Source: Leishmania martiniquensis (taxonomy: Eukaryota; Euglenozoa; Kinetoplastea; Trypanosomatida; Trypanosomatidae). From it: DNA of 64,000 nt. A model generated the notes under the pieces. It searched no databases. It saw only the letters and a list, made by a program, of their open reading frames with translations, and was not told where the DNA came from. The stretch is taken from contig NC_090170.1 of the NCBI RefSeq assembly GCF_017916325.1, positions 1,771,501 to 1,835,500 on the forward strand. The letters run 5' to 3'. A program made the position numbers and the translations under genes. This document shows, one piece after another, positions 39,022-47,670 of this stretch (positions are counted from its first letter, which is position 1; the number at the start of each line of letters is the position of its first letter).

Positions 39022-39556
39022 CCCCTGATGATGCCGAAGAGGAAGACAGCGGGAGGGGCACACACCTCGGTCCGCGGCGGCATCTCGGAGGTCCAGCACA
39101 CCCCCACGCTCTGTGCGGGTGAGCCGAGCCGCCCTGCCTCTACCCCCTGCCGCATGCACCACCGCTGCCCGTGGTGGCGGAGTGTCAAGCCCCCACGGCG
39201 CGTGGGCAGCTGCAGCGCGGTGCCGCTTGCTGGTATCAGCGGCCCGGTCCTTTGGGGTGGCGCGTAGGGGCGAGCAGCGACGGTGTGCAGGCCTGTGCGG
39301 TCCGCGTGGATGGGCAGCGCGCCAGCCAACTGTCAGGCAGCCCACTGCTCGTGAGGGGGCGAGCTGCGTAGCGGGCAGAGTTTCGTGGAGGGGGGGAGGC
39401 CGTGCTACGAAGCACCGGGTCGCGGCCTTGCCCTGGCGCCGTGCTTGGGGCTGCCTCGCAGCAGGATACGGTTGGGCAGTCTGCGGCCGGCCGAGGGCAG
39501 GGCGGAGTTCAGCTCATGTTTGAGGACGAAAGACGTGTTTAGAGGGGTTGGGAAGG
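39022..39556 (+). mobile_element. SIDER-like dispersed repeat, copy B
   Basis: Nearly full length, starting near CTGATGATGCC and ending near GGGAAGGG, followed by an A-rich stretch. From about 39036 to 39503 it differs from copy A by three substitutions that I counted. Past 39503 the tail diverges from copies A and C but resembles that of copy D. It lies in the intergenic region downstream of katanin p80, in the same orientation as copy A. Confidence 0.85.
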
Positions 39557-40036
39557 GTGAAAGAAAACCTGCCCCTGCTGCCGTGTGAGTGCTGAGCACT
39601 CCTCTAAGTTTTGGCCTCCGCACGACTGCTCTTCAGCTGGGTACGGAATCAAAAATGTGGGCCTCAGAACAGGTAGCCCTGCGCGCCTGCTCTTCTATGT
39701 AAAGGCAGTCCTCTAATGGTGCGTGCGCTATTGGTGCGGCAAGCCTTTGCCTCTTTTCTTGTCATGTCCCACTTTTTCGTGTGAAGCTTTCTGTTGCCAC
39801 TACCGGACTGACATCCGTTCTCGTCCCCTCCTTTCTTCTTCTTGTGATGCGGTCGTTTTCTTGTGTGTGGCTGTGTGGTGTGCGCGCCCACGCGCTACGG
39901 CTCATTAGCTCGTGCCTTGCTCTAACGACACAGCACAGCTATCTTACATTACCACGGCAACCAAAGCAGCGTACCCGTCAGCTGCGGTAAGTACGACCAG
40001 TACCCTTACGCACCAGCACCACGTAGTGTACAACCC
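39557..40036. other. Intergenic region before PACRG
   Basis: Non-coding; T-rich tracts at 39745-39780 and 39825-39860 probably guide trans-splicing of PACRG. Confidence 0.55.
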
Positions 40037-40978
40037 ATGCCGGTCAAGACGTTTTCGCAGTTGGAGCGCGAAAAGCTCCGCAAGGATCGCAGTGTCCTTC
40101 CCCCACTGAGCGATGGTCCGTTTGGGCCGTTTCCGAAACAGTGGAAACCGCCGGCGCGCGACATGGCAAAGGCGACCGTCAGTACCAGCGTCCATGTCGC
40201 GTTGGCCAAAAGCAAGGCCGCCTCTGGGCATGCCGCCACAGTGGCTGCACCGAAGGCAGCGCAAGCTGACATCCTTATCGGCCACACAGGCATCGGCGGC
40301 ATGACCGCGAGCACCTTTAAAGGCACTGGCGGTGCCAACACGTCCCTAAGCAACGGGCGCTTCGGTGACCCAGCTGGCCCTGGCGAAGCTGGCGCCTACT
40401 TGAAGCAGCGCATGCCGCCAACGGACTTTCGCCACCACTACGAGCGCAGCGACTTGCCGCTCTCCATCCAGCATGGCGCGAAGCGCTCGCTGCATTGGAA
40501 GGTGGACGTGACGAAGCTGGATTATCACCACTACCTTCCGATCTTCTTTGACGGCCTGCGCGAGCTGGAAGAGCCGTTCAGCTTCGTGGCGTTCCAAGGC
40601 AGCATGGACCTCCTCGAGAGGGGCGGCGCCAAGATTCTGCCAACGGTGCCGCAGCTCATCATGCCACTCAAGATGGCACTCAACACCCGGCACCCTGACG
40701 TACTCCGCAAGGCTTTTCACGTGATTCAAAAGCTAGTAGTGAGTGGCGACCACATTGGCGAAGCGCTTGTGCCTTACTACAGGCAATTGCTGCCCGTGTT
40801 TAACCTGTTCAAGAACCGTACCAGGAGCATGGGCGATCGCATTGACTTCGGCCAACGCAAAAGCCACGACATCAGCGGTCTCATCAACGACACCCTCTAC
40901 TTGCTGGAGCGCTACGGCGGCCCGGACGCGTACATCAACATTAAGTACATGGTTCCCACGTACGAGTCATGCACGTGA
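40037..40978 (+). CDS. PACRG: PACRG-like axonemal protein
   Basis: The 313-residue protein matches Parkin co-regulated gene product over its C-terminal two-thirds (about residues 115-313). Landmarks are FRHHYERSDLPLSIQHG, the KLDYHHYLPIFFDGLRE stretch, RHPDVLRKAFHVIQKLV, an AL(V/L)PYYRQLLPVFN helix and an end in YINIKYMVPTYES, all family hallmarks. PACRG forms the inner junction between A and B tubules of axonemal doublets and is required for flagellar structure in Trypanosoma. The first ~110 residues are Ala/Lys-rich and probably unstructured, as is usual and variable in the family. Kinetoplastids have two PACRG paralogues; I cannot tell which this is. The flagellar role is established for the family and inferred here. 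Confidence 0.95.
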   Translation: MPVKTFSQLEREKLRKDRSVLPPLSDGPFGPFPKQWKPPARDMAKATVSTSVHVALAKSKAASGHAATVAAPKAAQADILIGHTGIGGMTASTFKGTGGANTSLSNGRFGDPAGPGEAGAYLKQRMPPTDFRHHYERSDLPLSIQHGAKRSLHWKVDVTKLDYHHYLPIFFDGLRELEEPFSFVAFQGSMDLLERGGAKILPTVPQLIMPLKMALNTRHPDVLRKAFHVIQKLVVSGDHIGEALVPYYRQLLPVFNLFKNRTRSMGDRIDFGQRKSHDISGLINDTLYLLERYGGPDAYINIKYMVPTYESCT

Positions 40979-41774
40979 GCTTGACCACGCGATGATGTAC
41001 CGAATAAAAACGCGTGTGCTTACGATCTCCCCTTCGCCCTGCGAGACACAATCGGGGTGCTTTGCTTCCTTTTTTCTCTGAGAATGTACAGAAATGAAAT
41101 GGCATCTCGCGACCCCCAGCATACAGAGTAGCGAAGATAATGAGCCCGGAAAGCCCTGCGCGCCAAGGCCTCCCGCATGGCCGAGGGCCTGCGAAGGTCC
41201 CCCCTCCCGGGGCGAGACCCCCCCCGGGGCGAGACCCCCCCCGCGCCCCGCGGCGGCCGCGCCGACGGCCCTCCCCCCTCACCCAGGCCCACGCCCCCCC
41301 CCTCGGCGGCCACCCTGCCAGCCGCCCCCAAAGCAAAGATGGCCAGGCGGCCAGCCCCCGAAAAACGAAACAGGCGTGCCCCCATACGCGAGCCCGCATA
41401 TCCCCCCTTCCACCACCGGCGCGGCTAGCGAAAAAAAAAGCCGAAGCCGCCCGTGCAACAGCTAAGCGGCGCATACAAACTATAGGGAAACCAAGAAAGA
41501 AGACCCCCCCAAACGCCAGCCAAATGCCACGAGGAAGCGTCATTAGCGTGTACGCAATGGCCTGTGGCAGGCAGAGGCTATGTTCATGTCAGCTGATGTT
41601 TTTCTATTTTCTCTGCTGCGTTTTTCTCCTATCGCTATCTACCTTCTAGCGCAGAAGCCGCGCTCATAGTGGTCAGCAGGCTGCTCTGAAGGGCTGCATC
41701 TCGACACTTGTTCGACTGCACCACGATCCCCACCCACAGCAATTCGAGCAAAAAACCTTGGCAAAGGAGAAACT
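40979..41774. other. Intergenic region before the kinesin gene, with a T-poor C-rich tract
   Basis: About 0.8 kb. The stretch from about 41140 to 41530 is unlike the rest of the window (separate entry). A T-rich tract at 41600-41645 follows it and probably serves trans-splicing. Open frames across it exist only because T is rare, and with it all stop codons. Confidence 0.7.
41140..41530 (+). other. C-rich, T-depleted tract with short tandem repeats
   Basis: C and A dominate and T is rare. Two head-to-tail copies of a ~17-nt GGGGCGAGACCCCCCCC unit lie near 41210-41246. A 9-nt A-run is at 41431-41439. The usual T-rich polypyrimidine signals are absent. Its origin is unknown; a decayed mobile element or a structured RNA region are possible. 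Confidence 0.7.
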
Positions 41775-43217
41775 ATGCCCAGCATACCATTAGTAACTGA
41801 ACTAGGAGCGAGGGCTGACGAGTTTCAGCACATACTCAATGCATCCAAAATTCCACCGCAAGTAGAGCAAAAGCTCCGCCCTGTGATGGATCCCGATGAG
41901 CTTTTCACCTACCAAGATTCGCGCATTTTCGTGCGTGCTCGCCCGATTGTACCCCATGATATGGAAGATCCAAACAACCGAAGCATTGTACAGAAGGTCG
42001 AGGAAAACAGAGACCTCGTTGTCATGACGCCAAAAATATCACTTTCTGGCGAGTGCACAATTGACCCATGCGTTGTACCCCTTGATGGTGTTTTCGTCGG
42101 CGCGCGTGACAGCACAGAGCGAGTTTACCTGGAGTCGTGTGCCCCGCTAGTCAGTCTCTCCGTCGACGGTGCATCTACGTGCGTGCTCTGTTACGGGCAA
42201 ACAGGAAGCGGCAAAACATATACAACTTCAGGTATTTTTCGCCTCGTCGCGGAGGATCTCACACCTGTTTTTGGCACTCACGACATTCTCCTCACTGTTC
42301 TTGAAATCCAAGCCTTGAAGACCATTGACCTGCTGACCGGCACAGACGTTCAGGTGATGGAAGATGTTTCAGGCGAGCTCAAGCTTCTAGGGACCGAGGC
42401 TTTTGAGTGCTCCAGTGCCGAAATGCTGCTAGCTGCTTTTGAGGAAGCTGCCTCGCAACGGACAACGCGGTCTACAGAAAGAAACGAAACGTCGTCACGC
42501 TCTCACATGATTGCTCGGATCTCCATTGTGTCCAAGGAAACGAAGTGGGCGAAACCCGGCGATTTATTTATTGTGGATCTTGCTGGCAGCGAGAACACAG
42601 CTGACAGTGCGACGCATGATAAAATTCGCCAAGCTGAAACCAAATTTATCAACACGTCTCTTATGACGCTGAAAGATTGCATTCGATCACGTGCTCTTGC
42701 GTCCTCAAGTACGCAGCACATGCATATACCATACAGGCGCTCACCACTTACTCTTCTTTTGCGTGACTGCTTTGAGATCGCTGTACGTCGTCCAACAAAG
42801 ACAGTGATGATCGCTTGCGTCTCGCCACTTCTTCGAGATTCACGACATACCATCAACACGCTACGATACGCGTCAATGCTAGCCGTAACACCACCAGCTA
42901 AGGTTGTGGCTCCCGATCCGAACGATCCAAACACTTACACTCGTGAGCAGGCTCTCAGCTTTCTCACCACCGTTTCGCATGGAAACATCACTCAGCCGGA
43001 GCATATTTTGCCGGAGGGCGATGGAAGAACTCTTGTGCACATCCCGGAGGCAGAATTTATTCGTCGCATTGTGGAAAGTCATCCTCACATTGCGGAGAAG
43101 AAGGCAAAGCTAATTTATACGGCGATTTGGAAGCGTATTGTGGATGCGCGCACCAAAGGTCGGAAGCAGATGATTGACGCAAAGCGGCACATTAAGGCGC
43201 CGCGTTGTGCCAGGTAG
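41775..43217 (+). CDS. Kinesin, motor-only (kinesin-13-like)
   Basis: The 480-residue protein is a kinesin motor almost without tail. Landmarks are the FVRARPI start strand, the P-loop GQTGSGKT at 141-148, NETSSRSH (switch I), DLAGSE (switch II) and IPYRRSPLTLLLRD. The last is in the style of kinesin-13, whose members depolymerise microtubule ends rather than walk; Leishmania has several such genes. All nucleotide-binding motifs look intact. After the motor there is only ~130 residues and no long coiled coil, so dimerisation is doubtful. Codon choice differs from neighbours: in about 49 codons near 42591-42737 I counted fewer than half ending in G or C. Subfamily assignment is inferred from a few motifs. 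Confidence 0.9.
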   Translation: MPSIPLVTELGARADEFQHILNASKIPPQVEQKLRPVMDPDELFTYQDSRIFVRARPIVPHDMEDPNNRSIVQKVEENRDLVVMTPKISLSGECTIDPCVVPLDGVFVGARDSTERVYLESCAPLVSLSVDGASTCVLCYGQTGSGKTYTTSGIFRLVAEDLTPVFGTHDILLTVLEIQALKTIDLLTGTDVQVMEDVSGELKLLGTEAFECSSAEMLLAAFEEAASQRTTRSTERNETSSRSHMIARISIVSKETKWAKPGDLFIVDLAGSENTADSATHDKIRQAETKFINTSLMTLKDCIRSRALASSSTQHMHIPYRRSPLTLLLRDCFEIAVRRPTKTVMIACVSPLLRDSRHTINTLRYASMLAVTPPAKVVAPDPNDPNTYTREQALSFLTTVSHGNITQPEHILPEGDGRTLVHIPEAEFIRRIVESHPHIAEKKAKLIYTAIWKRIVDARTKGRKQMIDAKRHIKAPRCAR

Positions 43218-44150
43218 TGTAGTTTTGTCGCTCATTTACCACGCATGACTGCTGCTGTGTGGCTCATGATAACATACCGAGCCTTTCCTTTCGAATTGAT
43301 TTGCGGAAGATGGCTAGATGACTATAATCGAACTAGAGTCCGTTTTTCCTTGATCCATACCCCCTTTTTTGCTTTCTCTCGAGCGTTGTGGTGCACCAGA
43401 GTTTGAGCAAGGCGACAAATGTTTCATCGTTCTGAGGTGAACAAAAACTGTTCTACGTTAGCCATGCTTTTCTCGCTGCGTAGCTCGATTCAGGTGGGAA
43501 CTCTTTGACTTCTTTTTTCGTTTTTTTTTCGTAGCTGCACTCTTACTCACGGGAGCCCACATCCAATCGAACACCAGATGTGAATTCTACGCTTCTGAAG
43601 GGGAAAGTATGCTAGAGTATAAGAACGCAACTTTGATATCTGTTTTCTTCTGTCGCCAAGGTCTCGCTTTGTCACTTTGTACACGCGCACCCATTTCATT
43701 GCTTGTTCCTTTTCATACTTCTTCGAATAGTGAGCAAAAAAGTGATACACTAACTTGCCGGCTCCCAGGTTAAGGAAAGAAAGGGGTAGGTATCAATGGC
43801 GCTCGCTTAGCTCCACAATCCTGCGAACAATGTGCTTCTCTGTCAAATATGGCACTCTCCAGTAGTTTCCCCTTCTCTGCACAGTCATCTTTGCCTCTCT
43901 ACAGATTCTCTCACACCTCCTCGACGAACCCATCTCTTTCATCTTATGCGGCTGTGTAGTCACCATACCATCTTTGAGGCTATCCCAAACCAAGTTTGAA
44001 TACGCACAGATCCCTTTTTTCATCGATAAGACTCCAAGCTTCGCACACACACACACACGTACAGACACGTACATCGCGATGCATATTTCTCAGTCGAATT
44101 CTCTACTCTCCTCTGCAATCTAGGCTCTTGATAATTTCACCAGACTGAAG
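43218..44150. other. Intergenic region before the GRP170-like gene
   Basis: About 0.9 kb, less GC-rich than elsewhere in the window, with T-runs at 43510-43530 and a CA run at 44044-44060. No gene is supported. Confidence 0.6.
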
Positions 44151-46319
44151 ATGAAGCGCAAGGTGCCGCTCATCGTATGTGTATTTGTGTGCCTTCTCGG
44201 AACGCAAGTATCCTTGGCCCATGTCATCGGTATTGATTTAGGTTCCGAGTACGTGAAAATTGCTGGGCCGCACGGTGACAAAGGTATCGACATTGTTCTC
44301 AATGAGCAATCGCGACGGAAGACAGAGAATTTCGTAGGGTTTCGTCAGAGCGACCTGTACGTCGGTGAGTCAGCGAAGAGTCTGGCTGCACGTTTTCCTC
44401 TCTGCACTGCAAGTGCGGTCAATCAACTTGTCAGCATTCGAAAAGGCTCACCCCTTCTTCCCCTTTTCCGAGATTTGCAGTACGAATACCATGTTGGTTT
44501 TAACAGCCATGGATCAGCTACTGTGGATTTCTGCGACAGCAAGGAGCCGCTCACCGCTGAGGAGCTTTATTCCATAGTTCTATCGTACTGCAAAACCACT
44601 TCCACGAATGGTGGTGTGGTCGATCCAAAAGGTGTCGTTGTCACTATACCATTTCACACTGCTCCGGCGGAACGGCGGGCCATTCTTGACGCGGCTCGTT
44701 TTTCAGGTCTGAGTGTTATGGGTCTCATGCATTCCACCACTGCTGCCGCCTTTTACTACGGTGTGCGGCATCGCGGCTTTGGCAATACCACCCTCAACCT
44801 CGTGGTCCTCGACATCGGCGCGTCACATACCGAGGTAGGCCTGTACAAAATTTTGCCGGCCGCCAAGCGTGCGCCCATAACTAGCTACTTTGGGACGCTT
44901 CAGACACTCGGCGTGGTCGAAGATCGCTCTCTGGGAGGTCGTGCGTTCGATTTGTGCGTCGCGCGGGTGATCGAAAGGGAGGCACGCGCGAAGTTGGGCA
45001 TCGACCCCGTGCTGGGGGGAACGAGTGCTGCGCAGCTGAAGTCGCAGTTTTCACTTCTTCGCGCGGCTAACAAAATTCGTGAGACACTCTCAGTGAATAG
45101 CAATACGCCCTACACAGTAGAGGGTATTGCCAAGGATCGAGACTATCAATCTAGTATGACGCGTGCCACTTTTGAATCCGAATGCGCCTCGCTGTTCCAG
45201 CGTGTGAAGCGGTTGGTAGCGAACGTAACGACAGCCGTGAACATTTCATTTGATGATATCGACGCTTTCGAGATGATGGGAGGGCTGTCACGCACGCCCA
45301 AGATCATTGCCGATGTTTCTGAGGTCATTGGCCGAAATGTAGATCGCACAATGAACATGGACGAGGCAGCAGCGATGGGCGCAGCTTACTATGCCGCGAA
45401 GCTGTCACCTCTCTACCGTGCGAAATCGTTAGGACTGGAGGAATCGATTCCGTACGCCATCAACTTTGAAGTGGAGCCTTCTTTGAGCACGAAAATGCCA
45501 ACTCTCAGGCGCCCTCTATTTACAGCGGGCAGCTTTCTTCTTGGTGATTCGGTGAGCCTCACATTCAATCGGACGGAGGACTTTTCGCTGAATTTGTACA
45601 GCGACGGTGACGATACCACGCCATTTGTGAGCATTATCGTCACGGGGGTAAACCAGGAGCTGACGAAGATGAACGCATTGTCGCCTCTTGTCCAGCATGC
45701 GAATAACAGTCATATGATACGGCTGCAGATCGTGCTTAATGAAACCGGTCTCCCGCAGGTCGAGCAAGCGGAAGCGGTCGTGCGCTACGCTGCGGAGGTT
45801 ACCCAAAAGGTGACAGAAAACGTAACAGATGAGGTATCTGGCGAAACGAAGTCAGTCCAAAAGTCTGTGAAAGTAATCAAGATGCGCCACCGAGTAGCCG
45901 ACTTGACAGCGACGCTTTCATGGAAGAACCCTACTGATCTGACGTCTGAAGAAATAGAGGCCTCCCAACGCAAGCTGCAGTCCCTCTGGCAAGCGGAACA
46001 TGTGAAGCACCTCCGCGCTACGGCTAAGAACAACTTGGAGGCTTACATTTTATGGATTAAATATGAGGGTGTAGGTGATAACGCCGAGCTGGCAGTGAGC
46101 GCTGGCGCGGCCGCTGTGCAGCGTGTCATGGACGAAACGACAGCTGTGCAGCAGTGGCTGGAAGACGGCGAAGGGGCATCAGACCACTGCGCCGCCTCCG
46201 AGTACGAGTCCCGGCTTGAGAACCTTCGGGGGATGGTATCTGGGTTGGCGAAGCAGTCGGTGGAGGCAGCGAGCGCGGTCGCAGAGGGTACGGTTGACTA
46301 CAGTGAAGCCGATTTGTGA
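44151..46319 (+). CDS. ER-luminal HSP110/GRP170-like chaperone
   Basis: The 722-residue protein starts with a signal peptide (about residues 1-24; basic start, then hydrophobic VCVFVCLLG). An Hsp70-type ATPase domain follows (about 25-420), with GIDLGSEYVKIAG, the LVVLDIGASHTEVGLY strand pair and the FEMMGGLSRTPKI stretch. The divergent nucleotide motifs and the signal peptide point to the GRP170/HYOU1/Lhs1 branch, which acts as nucleotide-exchange factor for BiP. A beta-sandwich-like part and a helical C-terminus follow. It is shorter than animal GRP170 (about 1,000). The last residues EADL may serve as an ER-retention signal like the MDDL of trypanosomatid BiP; this is inferred. Base composition is lower in GC than flanking genes. 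Sec63, a functional partner of luminal Hsp70, is encoded 17 kb away. Confidence 0.85.
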   Translation: MKRKVPLIVCVFVCLLGTQVSLAHVIGIDLGSEYVKIAGPHGDKGIDIVLNEQSRRKTENFVGFRQSDLYVGESAKSLAARFPLCTASAVNQLVSIRKGSPLLPLFRDLQYEYHVGFNSHGSATVDFCDSKEPLTAEELYSIVLSYCKTTSTNGGVVDPKGVVVTIPFHTAPAERRAILDAARFSGLSVMGLMHSTTAAAFYYGVRHRGFGNTTLNLVVLDIGASHTEVGLYKILPAAKRAPITSYFGTLQTLGVVEDRSLGGRAFDLCVARVIEREARAKLGIDPVLGGTSAAQLKSQFSLLRAANKIRETLSVNSNTPYTVEGIAKDRDYQSSMTRATFESECASLFQRVKRLVANVTTAVNISFDDIDAFEMMGGLSRTPKIIADVSEVIGRNVDRTMNMDEAAAMGAAYYAAKLSPLYRAKSLGLEESIPYAINFEVEPSLSTKMPTLRRPLFTAGSFLLGDSVSLTFNRTEDFSLNLYSDGDDTTPFVSIIVTGVNQELTKMNALSPLVQHANNSHMIRLQIVLNETGLPQVEQAEAVVRYAAEVTQKVTENVTDEVSGETKSVQKSVKVIKMRHRVADLTATLSWKNPTDLTSEEIEASQRKLQSLWQAEHVKHLRATAKNNLEAYILWIKYEGVGDNAELAVSAGAAAVQRVMDETTAVQQWLEDGEGASDHCAASEYESRLENLRGMVSGLAKQSVEAASAVAEGTVDYSEADL

Positions 46320-47253
46320 GACCGTTTTTTTTTTTCGCATGTACTTTTTATTATCCGACGCCCTTTTCACGGATGATGGAAAGACTGTGTGTGGGTTCCT
46401 TTGGCCTTATCCCCTCCCGCATTCTCCTTTCGTGTGGGTCGCTGTTGTTTCGTTCTTGTTTCTCCGGTTGTTTATGTTCTGGGCTTTTTCAATTGAAGTG
46501 GTGCCAATGGCACCGTCTGTCTCTTTTTGCCTCTTCGCTACACGTACGTTTCTTGATGCGACTGTGAAGTGATGAAGCGAAGCGCAGACGCTACTCTTCT
46601 CCTCCGCGAGGGTAAAAAAAGACGTACATAAGAGGAATTTGAGAAGGTAACAAACGCTTCGGACGCGCACTCTTGTTGCTAAAGAACCAACGTGGACTAT
46701 TTTCACTGTGGTAATGGGCACTCCGCAGCGAAAGGAAAAACAAAACAGAAATGGACGCGAATGGACCTTTGCCCTTCTTTCGACTGCCTCCCTAGCACCT
46801 GTATCACCATCGAGTACGCTACGCCAGCGGAAAAGTGTGTTCTCAAGCTTGCTTTTAATTTACATTCAGGAAAGCAATCGGCTCATACAAAACTTGGGCC
46901 AACTTTCACATTGCTCGGCCTCATCTCTACCCGTTCCTCGTTTCTTCACTTGTGCGCTTTCCGCCTAACCATCACCATACACACACAAACGCACGCACAC
47001 GGACCTGAACGCGTTCTCTGCTCTTGGCGGATGTCGACCGCGGCCCACAGGTCCTCTGCTCTCTTCGTTCATCTTTCGCGCTATAAAAAAAAACAGAAAA
47101 GATCCTCTCCACTCTCATCCTGCAAGCTTATCGCAGTCCGGGGCTTCCAAGACGGTCATTTTACCTCGCTTCTTTTACCTTCTATATAGCAGCAACGACG
47201 ACAAACGCAACAAAAAAGACATTAAGTACTTCCCCCTTTCAGCACAATCGAGC
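46320..47253. other. Intergenic region before GCVH
   Basis: About 0.9 kb with a T-run just after the stop (46325-46336), A-rich stretches near 46612-46620 and 47086-47100, a CA run near 46978-47000, and a short tract CCCCCTTTCAG ending at 47242 that may be the acceptor for GCVH. Confidence 0.6.
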
Positions 47254-47670
47254 ATGCGGCGAGCTTTTACTTGCGTATCGGTCGCTGCTGCGGCCTCCCT
47301 GCGCCACCATGCCACCAAGCACTTCACCGACAGCCACGAATGGGTAGAGGAGTGCGGCGGCGAGATTACCATTGGTATCACCACCTACGCGCAAGAGAAC
47401 TTGGGCGACGTGGTATACGTTTCTCTCCCTCAAGTAGGTGACACTGTTACGGCGAGGGACGTGATAGGCGAGGTCGAGAGCGTAAAGGCCACAAGCAACG
47501 TCTACTCCCCGGTCAACGGCACCGTCTCAGCTGTGAACGAGAAGTTGAGGGACGAGCCGGGACTTATCAACCAGTCTCCTGAGGAGAAGGGCTGGCTTAT
47601 AAAGGTGAAGTGCTCTGAGATTCCGAAAGGCCTCATGGACGAGGCGGCGTACAAGAAGTTCCTCCAGTAG
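47254..47670 (+). CDS. GCVH: Glycine cleavage system H protein
   Basis: The 138-residue protein carries the lipoyl arm of the glycine cleavage complex, shuttling the methylamine between the P, T and L proteins in mitochondria. Residues 1-21 are basic and Ala/Ser-rich, a mitochondrial presequence. The lipoylated Lys is K78 in VESVKATSNVYSP, and the family stretches FTDSHEWVE, LGDVVYVSLPQVGD, SPVNGTV and GWLIKVK are all present. Nothing is missing and the length is normal. The ATG at 47254 lies 11 nt after a possible acceptor AG; an upstream acceptor is possible. Confidence 0.97.
   Translation: MRRAFTCVSVAAAASLRHHATKHFTDSHEWVEECGGEITIGITTYAQENLGDVVYVSLPQVGDTVTARDVIGEVESVKATSNVYSPVNGTVSAVNEKLRDEPGLINQSPEEKGWLIKVKCSEIPKGLMDEAAYKKFLQ

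Noticed and set aside
41140..41649. Pro/Arg/Ala-rich open frames across the C-rich tract
   Set aside because: All stop codons begin with T and T is rare here, so several frames are open at once; this is a composition effect.
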